A stretch of DNA of 16,739 nt from an uncultured Erysipelotrichaceae bacterium (GTDB lineage Bacteria > Bacillota_I > Bacilli_A > Erysipelotrichales > Erysipelotrichaceae). The position numbers and the translations under genes were made by a program. Positions 7,515-13,775 of the stretch are shown here, piece by piece. Positions within the stretch are counted from its first letter, which is position 1, and every line of letters begins with the position of its first letter. Where the stretch lies: positions 1 through 16,739 of the forward strand of contig CACZPD010000146.1 in assembly GCA_902782955.1 (NCBI GenBank), in the 5' to 3' direction. Below the pieces are notes generated by a model. The model made no database searches. It was not told the DNA's origin and saw nothing but the letters and a program-made list of their open reading frames with translations.

Positions 7515-7900
7515 AATTCCTCCTGTTTCTATAAAAACATTATAACTTGAATCAATTTACGTCCGCAGAATAATCGGACACTTCCTGCCAGATGTTCAAC
7601 CGGAACAGACCTGTTTCCATCGTATGTCCGATCATAAGTCATCGGCAATTCCGATTATTGCATTCATCGGGGACGACAGGAAAAAGATATTGCCATTCCC
7701 GTGACTGCTTCCGCGGAGATCCCGGGCAGTGAATTGCAATTACCCGGCCTATTTAATGAAACTGAACATCACATCTTTCTGAACAGGTATACGGTATTTC
7801 TATATTGAACATAACTGTTTTCCGGTGTCCGGATGATCGATCATTCCGCAGGATTCAATCAACGTAAATATAGACTGTAAAACAAAAGCGGAATAGCTTT
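7515..7900. other. Non-coding stretch with palindromes, no gene seen
   Basis: I find no supportable gene in these 386 bases. They hold a cluster of CCGAT/ATCGG half-sites (CCGAT 7628-7632, ATCGG 7641-7645, CCGAT 7651-7655, ATCGG 7666-7670), a 12-bp perfect palindrome ATGATCGATCAT (7833-7844), and the terminator of the amidohydrolase remnant at the right end. The palindromes may be operators for the leftward hydrolase operon or relics of a lost regulator gene. Confidence 0.5.
7539..7544 (-). promoter_or_regulatory. Probable -10 element for the DUF5605 hydrolase operon
   Basis: On the minus strand the sequence is TATAAT, 25 bases before ATG 7514, giving a short leader with AGGAGG. No clear -35 box is seen at 17 bases, so an activator may be needed. 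This is inference from spacing only. Confidence 0.5.
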
Positions 7901-7912
7901 TCACCATTCCGC
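7877..7912 (-). terminator. Intrinsic terminator at the end of the amidohydrolase remnant
   Basis: Read leftward, GCGGAAT (7912-7906) pairs with ATTCCGC (7894-7888), followed by TTTTGTTTTAC. The stem includes the last codons of the remnant (stop at 7901-7903). On the plus strand no T-run follows, so it marks the end of a leftward gene. Confidence 0.75.
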
Positions 7913-8122
7913 ATTATTCAGATATTTGTTTTCGAAATACAAATGATAGGTATTCAGGCCGAGGATCTTTTCTGTTTCTGCTTTGGAAAGTCTGAGGCTG
8001 CGGATCCTTCTGATATCACTGCCTGGGTTTCCGAAAGGATAATCAGAACCGAAGGCAAAACGATCTGCGCCAAGTTTTCGGATCAGGTCAGCAGTCTGCC
8101 TGTCTTCTTCCCAGAAATCATC
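7901..8122 (-). pseudogene. 3' remnant of an amidohydrolase (TIM-barrel metal-dependent hydrolase, amidohydro_2 type)
   Basis: The minus strand encodes about 73 residues with no start codon in frame: DDFWEEDRQTADLIRK, then LGADRFAFGSDYPFGNPGSD, then IRRIRSLRLSKAETEKILGLN and a short tail to TGA at 7901. The LGADRFAFGSDYPFG and LSKAETEKILGLN pattern is the C-terminal signature of amidohydro_2 enzymes, whose metal-site Asp lies in GSDYP. The first three quarters of the barrel are missing. Just upstream on the same strand is AAAGGAGG, a spacer and ATG at 8125, but that ATG is out of frame with the tail. This could mean an internal deletion joined the original start to the tail. The original terminator remains. 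The product cannot be an active enzyme. Confidence 0.72.
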
Positions 8123-8131
8123 ATGGATCCT

Positions 8132-8311
8132 CCTTTTTCAAAAGTATGCGCCGGTGAAGACAGTGTGTGCCCGGAACTGAAAACTCGGGAAATCATAAAT
8201 AAGATCGGATGCGAAGGATATATCTATGGAGGTTATGGACACGGTGTATATGATGAAGTGCCGGATTATCTTTCAAGAGCAAAGGAATACCTGAATTCCC
8301 TCACCCGATAA
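8132..8311 (+). pseudogene. 3' remnant of an alpha/beta-hydrolase
   Basis: From about 8141 to the TAA at 8309-8311 the plus strand encodes the end of an alpha/beta-hydrolase: KVCAGEDSVCPELKTREI, in which the Asp of GED-SVCP matches the strand carrying the catalytic acid, followed by the catalytic His in YGGYGHGVYDEVPDY and a final helix ending in EYLNSLTR. The nucleophile elbow and cap are absent, so no activity is possible. The frame stays open to the left over the amidohydrolase tail, but that part is antisense to a recognisable protein and I do not count it as coding. The tail ends 18 bases before the 3' end of ugd. Assignment to this superfamily is from motif order; the specific enzyme cannot be told. 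Confidence 0.6.
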
Positions 8312-8329
8312 ACATAAACAGTTTTTTTA

Positions 8330-9568
8330 TCAGTCCCGTCTGAACAGGTCTCTTGTATATACTTTATCTTTAACATCAGAAAGATCATCATTCATCCTGT
8401 TTGCGAGGATCACATCTGATCCTGATTTAAACTTCCGCAGATCATTGACGATCTCAGAACCGAAGAATGTTGTGCCGTTCTCCAGCGTCGGTTCATAGAT
8501 AATAACTTCAGCGCCTTTTGCCTTGATGCGCTTCATGACACCCTGAATGGACGAATGCCGGAAGTTATCTGAGTTTTTCTTCATTGTCAGACGGTAAACA
8601 CCAACTGTGACACGCTTTTCATTTACCGCATTCCAATTGTCTTCGACCAGTTTATAACCGGCTTTTTCAAGTGCCCTCTCAGCGATGTAATCCTTTCGTG
8701 TACGGTTGCTTTCAACGATGGCCTGGATCAGATTCTGCGGAACTTTGTCATAATTTGCAAGCAGCTGCTTTGTGTCTTTGGGCAGACAGTAACCGCCATA
8801 ACCGAAACTGGGATTGTTGTAATGCTTCCCGATCCGCGGATCAAGACATACACCGTCAATGACCTCGGATGTACTCAGTCCTTTCAGTTCACAGTATGTA
8901 TCCAGTTCATTGAAGAAAGACACCCGGAGCGCCAGATATGTGTTTGCGAACAGTTTGATGGCTTCTGCTTCCGTGAAACCTGTCAGGCGGATATCAATAT
9001 CTTTTTTTATGGCTCCGTCAGCCAGCAGCTGCGCAAACTGTTCTGCGATTTGATAAGAACCTTCATCACATCCGACAATGATCCTGGAAGGATACAGATT
9101 ATCATAAAGCGCTTCCGATTCCCTCAGGAATTCCGGGCTGAATATGATCTTGTCAGTCTGATATTTCTTTCGGACAGACTCCGTATATCCGACAGGGACC
9201 GTGCTCTTGATCACCATATACACGTCCGGATTGACCTTCATGGTCTGTTCGATTACATCTTCTACAGCTGAAGTATCAAAGAAATTCTTCTGACTGTCAT
9301 AATTTGTCGGTGCTGCGATAATGACGAGCTCAGCGGATGCGTACGCAGCAGCTTTGTCTGTTGTCGTCTTCAGGTACAGTTTTCTTTTCCCTGCTTTGGC
9401 TTCCGCAAAAAAACGTTCGATCTCATTGTCACGAATCGGGCTTTCAAAAGCATTCAGTTTATCAGCTTTTGAAGGTGTTGTTGTAACTGCTGTCACTTCA
9501 TGTTTCTGGGCCAGCAGCACTGCAAGGGAAAGTCCAACATAACCAACCCCGGCAACTGTAATTCTCAT
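8330..9568 (-). CDS. ugd: UDP-glucose 6-dehydrogenase
   Basis: Oxidises UDP-glucose to UDP-glucuronate with two NAD+ in the cytoplasm. The 412 residues follow the short bacterial Ugd plan: N-terminal Rossmann fold with G-V-G-Y-V-G (7-12), [12 protein letters not shown] (119-130), FSPEFLRES (143-151), central helices with [17 protein letters not shown] (205-221), the catalytic Cys261 in [15 protein letters not shown], and a C-terminal nucleotide domain from about 315 with [17 protein letters not shown]. It starts 24 bases after the epimerase gene, so the pair makes UDP-GlcA and then UDP-GalA. No glycosyltransferase or polymerase gene is in the window, so the destination (capsule, exopolysaccharide or wall polymer) is unknown. 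A clear terminator is not seen after the stop. A UDP-ManNAc dehydrogenase is less likely given the Ugd-type motifs. Confidence 0.93.
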   Translation of the reverse strand: MRITVAGVGYVGLSLAVLLAQKHEVTAVTTTPSKADKLNAFESPIRDNEIERFFAEAKAGKRKLYLKTTTDKAAAYASAELVIIAAPTNYDSQKNFFDTSAVEDVIEQTMKVNPDVYMVIKSTVPVGYTESVRKKYQTDKIIFSPEFLRESEALYDNLYPSRIIVGCDEGSYQIAEQFAQLLADGAIKKDIDIRLTGFTEAEAIKLFANTYLALRVSFFNELDTYCELKGLSTSEVIDGVCLDPRIGKHYNNPSFGYGGYCLPKDTKQLLANYDKVPQNLIQAIVESNRTRKDYIAERALEKAGYKLVEDNWNAVNEKRVTVGVYRLTMKKNSDNFRHSSIQGVMKRIKAKGAEVIIYEPTLENGTTFFGSEIVNDLRKFKSGSDVILANRMNDDLSDVKDKVYTRDLFRRD

Positions 9569-9592
9569 ATTCTTACACTTTCTAATACACAG

Positions 9593-10663
9593 TTACTGTT
9601 CGCAATATTGTTTATACCATTCCGCGAATGCTCCCAGTCCCTCACGGATGCCTATGCGCGGTTTAAATCCGAAGTCCTCTTCCAACGCTTCACAGTCAGC
9701 GTATGTTACGGGAACATCACCCGGCTGCATACCCGTCAGTTCACGATGGCCTTCAAAATCATAATCCGCAGGCAGTACGCCAGCACGGACGAGTTCCTCC
9801 TGGAGAACCGTTATGAAATCCAGCAGGTTTTCAGGTTTGCCGCCGCCGATGTTATAGACAGCATACGGCGGGACAGAGACTCCGTCTTCGTCCTGTTTTT
9901 CTTCCGGCACGCCCTGCATAACACGGATTATCCCTTCGACGATATCATCGATATAAGTGAAATCCCGCTTCATATTCCCGTAGTTGAATATACGGATCTT
10001 TTCCCCTGCTCGCAGTTTGTCCGCTGTTTTGAAATAGAACATATCAGGACGGCCGACAGGACCGTATACAGTAAAAAATCGTAATCCTGTGCATGGAATG
10101 TGATAGAGATGGCTGTAGCTGTAAGCCAGAAGCTCGTTCGTTTTTTTCGTAGCAGCGTACAGACTGACCGGATGGTCTGCCGGATCATCTGTGGAAAAAG
10201 GAACCTTTTTATTGGCACCGTATACACTGCTGCTGGATGCGTAAACCAAATGTTCGACAGGATTATTTCTGCAGGCTTCCAGAATATTGAAGAAACCCGC
10301 AATATTGCTTTCAATATAAGCATCCGGATGAACGATCGAATAGCGGACACCGGCTTGTGCAGCGAGATTGACAACAACGGATGGATGATAAGTTTCAAAT
10401 GTTCCGGTGACAAGACCTTTATCCGCAATATTCCCTTTGATAAAGATATGCTTTACATTGCTGTTTTTTGCGGTTTCTTCAATCCTCCGAAGTCTGTATT
10501 CCTTCAAAGCCGGATCATAGTAATTATTCATGGAATCAAAACTGATCAGCGTGCCTGATTTCATTTCTTTCAGCAGTCTCATAACAAGATTCGAACCGAT
10601 AAAGCCCGGTGATCCTGTTACAAGTATTGTTTTTCCATTTAGTTCGATATTCTTTTTTTTCAT
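9593..10663 (-). CDS. UDP-glucuronate 4-epimerase (extended SDR family)
   Basis: Interconverts UDP-glucuronate and UDP-galacturonate using bound NAD. The 356 residues are typical. The NAD loop is VTGSPGFIGSNL (Gly17, Gly20, Gly23); it has Ser-Pro where most have Ala-Ala or Gly-Ala. The early segment FDSMNNYYDPALKEYRL (42-58) is characteristic of the 4-epimerases acting on UDP-GlcA. Catalytic residues are a Ser in YASSSSVYG (141-149) and Y169/K173 in SLYAATKK. RFFTVYGPVGRPDM (195-208) and the later RDFTYIDDIVEGI fit the same group. Pairing with ugd 24 bases downstream supports UDP-GlcA as substrate. GAGG lies 8 bases before ATG 10663. UDP-glucose 4-epimerase (GalE) is the alternative and is less likely. 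Confidence 0.9.
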   Translation of the reverse strand: MKKKNIELNGKTILVTGSPGFIGSNLVMRLLKEMKSGTLISFDSMNNYYDPALKEYRLRRIEETAKNSNVKHIFIKGNIADKGLVTGTFETYHPSVVVNLAAQAGVRYSIVHPDAYIESNIAGFFNILEACRNNPVEHLVYASSSSVYGANKKVPFSTDDPADHPVSLYAATKKTNELLAYSYSHLYHIPCTGLRFFTVYGPVGRPDMFYFKTADKLRAGEKIRIFNYGNMKRDFTYIDDIVEGIIRVMQGVPEEKQDEDGVSVPPYAVYNIGGGKPENLLDFITVLQEELVRAGVLPADYDFEGHRELTGMQPGDVPVTYADCEALEEDFGFKPRIGIREGLGAFAEWYKQYCEQ

Positions 10664-10728
10664 TGAAAGTGCCTCACAGACTAAACAATATCTGTTTCCG
10701 GATTTGTATGTAATTACCTATAAGAATG

Positions 10729-10763
10729 AAAAAACTAATTGATCGTACATGATTAATTAGTTT
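10729..10763 (-). terminator. Terminator-like hairpin in the leader of the epimerase-ugd operon
   Basis: On the minus strand AAACTAATTAATC (10763-10751) pairs with GATCAATTAGTTT (10744-10732; one G-T pair) across a 6-base loop, and the run of T continues to 10729, six T in all. It lies about 65 bases upstream of ATG 10663 with no gene on that strand to its right in the gap. It may therefore be an attenuator or the end of a short leader RNA. The stem is AT-rich. Confidence 0.55.
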
Positions 10764-10830
10764 CTGATGAAAACTCTCAATATCTGATTGGTACGATGCC
10801 TGCAGTTTATGAACATTTAACATTAAAAAA

Positions 10831-10855
10831 TTACAGTTTATATTTTGAACTGTAA
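10831..10855. repeat. Inverted repeat TTACAGTT-N9-AACTGTAA, probable operator of the epimerase-ugd operon
   Basis: A perfect 8-bp inverted repeat with a 9-base spacer. Its left arm overlaps TATAAA on the minus strand (10837-10842), a candidate -10 element, with a TTTACA-like box about 15 bases further upstream. A repressor site over the promoter is a reasonable reading, but the binding protein is unknown. Confidence 0.5.
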
Positions 10856-10997
10856 AATGTAAAATATCAAGATACGAATAAACAAATCGCTGATGAAATA
10901 ACGCATGACATTATTGAATCATTTTGAATCATCACTATGATCTGAACAATTCCTGTGCTGCTCTTAATATCTGTTCAAAATATCATTTTCCGTCTAC

Positions 10998-11027
10998 TTT
11001 CTGCTGAATAGAAATTCGCAGCAGAAA
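10998..11027. repeat. Inverted repeat TTTCTGCTG-N12-CAGCAGAAA upstream of the CbrC gene
   Basis: A perfect 9-bp inverted repeat whose right arm ends 19 bases before the probable -10 at 11047. It would cover or touch the -35 region. It is an operator candidate; no T-run follows on either strand. Confidence 0.5.
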
Positions 11028-11046
11028 TATCAGGTCTTTAATCCTG

Positions 11047-11052
11047 TATAAT
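11047..11052 (+). promoter_or_regulatory. Probable -10 element for the CbrC-family gene
   Basis: A consensus TATAAT preceded directly by TG lies 70 bases before ATG 11123. No good -35 is seen at 17 bases, where the inverted repeat at 10998-11027 ends instead. Confidence 0.5.
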
Positions 11053-11122
11053 TATTTCAGGAAAATCCATGTATGTGTAAAATCAAGAATAAGTAAACTG
11101 GAAAATAGATAAAAGAGGTTTA

Positions 11123-11644
11123 ATGCAAATGAAGTGTATTGAATTTAAGTATCATCCGAATCTTTACAGCGATGAAATCCTGATCCGGGGTGAAGCCGTC
11201 TGCAACTGCTGCGGAAAAACGGTATCCGAGTATATTGATTCTGTATATTCAGCTGAAGATCTTGACTGTATCTGTCTTTCCTGTATTCATGACGGAAGTG
11301 CAGCTGAGAAATTCAACGCTGAATTTGTTCAGTTTGCAGAAAAGGTCTCCGATCCGAGGAAACGGGATGAACTGTTCCACCGCACACCGGGCTACATGTC
11401 ATGGCAGGGAGAAAACTGGCTTGCATGCTGTGATGACTATTGTGCCTATCTCGGACCGGTCGGTATTCAGGAACTGGAAGAACTTGGGATCAAAGATGAA
11501 GCCCTGAAGGACTATGCCGCACAGGAACCTTCCTACCCTATTGATGTTGTGGAGGAATATCTGCGGAAAGACGGAGATCTGACCGGCTATCTTTTCCGCT
11601 GTCTGCACTGCGGAAAATACAGGCTGTATGCAGATGCGAGCTGA
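11123..11644 (+). CDS. CbrC family (UPF0167) protein
   Basis: A 173-residue soluble, cysteine-rich protein of the CbrC/UPF0167 family. Family members include the E. coli colicin-related CbrC, but the biochemical role is not established. Visible signatures are FKYHPNLY near the start, Cys27/29/30 in CNCCGKT, Cys49/51/54 in CICLSC followed by IHDGSAAEKF, the RTPGYMSWQGENWLACCDD block (87-105), and the C-terminal Cys160/163 in LFRCLHCGKYRLYAD. The paired Cys motifs suggest two or more zinc sites. The start is either ATG 11123 or ATG 11129; GAGG is 4 bases from the first and 10 from the second, so the second fits slightly better. It stands alone upstream of the next gene with a 22-base gap and probably shares its transcript. 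Confidence 0.87.
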   Translation: MQMKCIEFKYHPNLYSDEILIRGEAVCNCCGKTVSEYIDSVYSAEDLDCICLSCIHDGSAAEKFNAEFVQFAEKVSDPRKRDELFHRTPGYMSWQGENWLACCDDYCAYLGPVGIQELEELGIKDEALKDYAAQEPSYPIDVVEEYLRKDGDLTGYLFRCLHCGKYRLYADAS

Positions 11645-11666
11645 ATAACGGATGGAGAAAGAAAAC

Positions 11667-12323
11667 ATGATCGTAAACACCAGATACAGACATGACGGAT
11701 TTAACGCCTATGGCGGGACATATCTGCAAAAAGCGGATATGGCCAGATGGATGGATGACCCGCGGATGACAGATCCTGCAGGTGTTGTTTTTGGTTTAGA
11801 CGAAGAGATCGAAGAAGTTGAACCGGGTTTCTTTGATCTGTTTCCGACAATAAAATCGGTATGGATCAAAAATCCTGAATGCCAGATCCATATGACAGAA
11901 AAGACAATCAAGCTGTTCCGGAAAAACGACGTCCTGCTTCGCGGTATTTTTGACTCTGTTGCTGAAAGACTGGCATGTGAGTACCATCTCCGCTTTTTTC
12001 ATCTGGATACGGAACTTGCCCGCACAGGAGATTACTTTAAACATGGCAGCAATCTGATCACACTGTGTTTTGAAGAAGATGGAAGCCCCTATATCCATCA
12101 GGACTGCATGACCCAGGGTATTTCCGCAGGAAGCATCGGCGGAGGAGAAAACAGTTTTGATCTTCCCGAAGATTTTTATCTCTCCATGACAGCAGAAGAG
12201 ATCGCTGACAAGTGCTGGGGCAGCTGTTATGCTGAGATGCTTGAAAACGGAAAACTCGCTGCCCTCATAGAAAAAGCGAAAGCAAAAAACGGTTTCTTTC
12301 TTGATTTCCGAAAAGACAGATGA
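11667..12323 (+). CDS. Protein of unknown function, co-transcribed with the CbrC-family gene
   Basis: I do not recognise this 218-residue protein with confidence. It is soluble, with no signal peptide or membrane segment. The middle has a leucine-rich-repeat-like piece (FFDLFPTIKSVWIKNPECQI, 55-74). The second half holds a distinctive block: ARTGDYFKHGSNLITLCF, YIHQDCMTQG, a glycine-rich SAGSIGGGENSFDLP and IADKCWGSCYAEML. That block looks like a conserved domain because of its paired Cys/Trp pattern. Start ATG 11667 was chosen over ATG 11652 because GGAG lies 9 bases before it, whereas the upstream ATG has no site. It begins 22 bases after the CbrC gene, and its stop codon sits in the loop of the terminator. 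Confidence 0.75.
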   Translation: MIVNTRYRHDGFNAYGGTYLQKADMARWMDDPRMTDPAGVVFGLDEEIEEVEPGFFDLFPTIKSVWIKNPECQIHMTEKTIKLFRKNDVLLRGIFDSVAERLACEYHLRFFHLDTELARTGDYFKHGSNLITLCFEEDGSPYIHQDCMTQGISAGSIGGGENSFDLPEDFYLSMTAEEIADKCWGSCYAEMLENGKLAALIEKAKAKNGFFLDFRKDR

Positions 12324-12335
12324 TCTGTCTTTTTT
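12311..12335 (+). terminator. Intrinsic terminator whose loop is the stop codon
   Basis: AAAAGACAGA (12311-12320) pairs perfectly with TCTGTCTTTT (12324-12333) and the loop is exactly the TGA stop. T runs on to 12335. The last four codons of the preceding gene form the upstream arm. Confidence 0.85.
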
Positions 12336-12368
12336 AAACACGGCATAACATATTCCCAACCGTTACTT

Positions 12369-12374
12369 TATAAT
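12369..12374 (+). promoter_or_regulatory. Probable -10 element for the zinc-ribbon membrane protein gene
   Basis: TATAAT lies about 64 bases before ATG 12438, behind the previous terminator. The -35 region is weak. The leader between them holds a 6-bp hairpin, CAGACC/GGTCTG, with no T-run. Confidence 0.45.
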
Positions 12375-12437
12375 GATTTCTGTACAGACCGTATACTATT
12401 TCAATCGGGTCTGCGGTCTTCATCCGGAGGTATTGAA

Positions 12438-13652
12438 ATGAATCAGCTTGATCAGTTTACCGATGAACTGCATAATTGGTCCCTGACCGGCAAGGAGCCA
12501 TCCTGTGCTTCCCGTGACCTGCGTTATTTTCTTGATCTGCAGGAAAAACGGCTGAAAAAAACAGGGTTTGTCAGGGAAGAAGAATTTACACACGTTAAAG
12601 AAGAGATCAGCGGTTTTATTCCGCATGAAGAAAACGGATATACTTCCAGGATCCAGTACCGTGAAGCAATGCAGCATATTACCTATCTGAAAAACGGGAA
12701 GCAGATCAAAAAGATCCGGCGTCCTGTTACCCTGTATGTTTCTTTCGTGGATCATGAAGGGCATGAAAACAGAGAGTACACCTGCCCCAACTGCGGCCAC
12801 ACGATGACGGTTCTTGAGGCACAGGACGGATGTCCATACTGCGGTACACATTTCGAAACAGATGATGTATATCCATGTGTTTCATATTACTATACCGTCC
12901 CCGGGATCGTTGAACGGGCAGGACTGATGGACAGAATGAAAAAAGAAATGATCACGGCCGGCACTATTTTCGGTATCGCGATCGCCATGCTCGCATTTAT
13001 CTTCTGGGATGACCTGGAAATGATATACCGGATCCTCGGCGCGCTGTTCATGGGAGGATTTTACGGCCTTGTGGGTGCGTTTATATGGTATATGATCCGC
13101 AGCCTGCTTCTTATTGTCAAAGTATTCAAAGAAGCCGGCCGCGCTATGCCTTTGGTCAAAACTCTTCGGAGCCGGAAGAAGATGATGAATTTCATGCAGG
13201 CATATGATCCCGATTTTTCCTATGAGGCTTTTGAAGGCAGAATCCTTTCCCTGCTTCGGACCATCGTGTTCTCTGATGAAAGGGATACGCTTTCCATCTG
13301 GGAAGGTGATACGGATCTTTCCCGTTTTGACAATATAGCGGATATGCAGTACCGCGGTGCAGTATATATCAGGAAATGCCGGAAGAGCGGTAATCTTCTC
13401 AGGGTTGAAGGAACCGCGTATCTGACTGATACATATATCCGCAGATCAGTCCGTGAAAAGGACGAAAAGATCAAATTTGTTCTGGAAAAGGAAGCAGATG
13501 CCCATGCGGATCCGGGTTTTTCCATCCATCGTGTCTGCTGTCCAACCTGCAACGGCAGTTTCGATGCCATGCACCAGACCAACTGTCCATATTGCGGAAA
13601 TCCCTATGATCTGAAGAAAAAAGACTGGATCATCAAAGATATGCTTGTTTAA
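12438..13652 (+). CDS. Membrane protein with two zinc ribbons and a possible Tim44-like domain
   Basis: A 404-residue protein of unknown role. A soluble N-terminal part (1-110) leads to zinc ribbon 1, CPNC (116-119) and CPYC (132-135). Two hydrophobic segments follow at about 171-190 and 196-226, so the ends face the same side. Residues 247-350 begin MMNFMQAYDPDFSYEAFEGRI and contain short beta strands (GAVYIRKCRKSG, LLRVEGTAYLTD), an arrangement that resembles the Tim44-like fold of some Bacillota membrane proteins. The C-terminus has zinc ribbon 2, CPTC (368-371) and CPYC (383-386). The Tim44-like call is tentative. GGAGG lies 7 bases before ATG 12438. It is probably a single-gene unit, bounded by terminators on both sides, and may act as a membrane-tethered scaffold. 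Confidence 0.78.
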   Translation: MNQLDQFTDELHNWSLTGKEPSCASRDLRYFLDLQEKRLKKTGFVREEEFTHVKEEISGFIPHEENGYTSRIQYREAMQHITYLKNGKQIKKIRRPVTLYVSFVDHEGHENREYTCPNCGHTMTVLEAQDGCPYCGTHFETDDVYPCVSYYYTVPGIVERAGLMDRMKKEMITAGTIFGIAIAMLAFIFWDDLEMIYRILGALFMGGFYGLVGAFIWYMIRSLLLIVKVFKEAGRAMPLVKTLRSRKKMMNFMQAYDPDFSYEAFEGRILSLLRTIVFSDERDTLSIWEGDTDLSRFDNIADMQYRGAVYIRKCRKSGNLLRVEGTAYLTDTYIRRSVREKDEKIKFVLEKEADAHADPGFSIHRVCCPTCNGSFDAMHQTNCPYCGNPYDLKKKDWIIKDMLV

Positions 13653-13701
13653 CGGAAGTCATTCAACAGGAAAATCTGTATTCTCATTGTATTCCGATCA
13701 C

Positions 13702-13765
13702 AAAAAAGGGCTGTTTAAAGTTGCTGGAATCCTTCCGGACTTAACTGCCCTTTCTTCTTTTTTTG
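13702..13765. terminator. Bidirectional terminator between convergent genes
   Basis: AAAAAAGGGC (13702-13711) and GCCCTTTC (13747-13754) form the stem base, with an inner imperfect pairing of GTTTAAAGT and ACTTAAC. A T-rich tract follows on the plus strand (CTTCTTTTTTT) and TTTTTTG on the minus strand. It serves the zinc-ribbon gene and the pyrophosphatase gene. Confidence 0.8.
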
Positions 13766-13775
13766 TGTTTAGTTC

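Larger units (their letters stand above)
10664..11122. other. AT-rich divergent intergenic region with three inverted repeats
   Basis: These 459 bases separate the leftward epimerase-ugd operon from the rightward CbrC gene and are markedly richer in A and T than the genes. I see no supportable ORF. They hold a terminator-like hairpin (10729-10763), an inverted repeat over a possible minus-strand -10 box (10831-10855), and another inverted repeat before the probable -10 element of the CbrC gene (10998-11027). Confidence 0.6.

Noticed and set aside
7517..7640. Minus-strand frame (MTYDRTYDGNRSVPVEHL...) ending just before the DUF5605 gene, as a gene or remnant
   Set aside because: It is under 40 codons, has no ribosome binding site and I recognise no family in it.
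7620..7912. A CRISPR array or phage attachment site from the repeated short dyads
   Set aside because: The half-sites are 5 bp with unequal spacing and no regular repeat-spacer structure, and there is no cas gene or integrase nearby.
7943..8311. A 122-residue plus-strand ORF as one gene
   Set aside because: Its first half is antisense to a recognisable amidohydrolase tail and has no ribosome binding site; only the part after about 8132 resembles a protein, an alpha/beta-hydrolase end.
8305..8335. Terminator between the alpha/beta-hydrolase remnant and ugd
   Set aside because: GATAAA and TTTATC can pair, but the T-run lies inside the stem and the pairing is weak.
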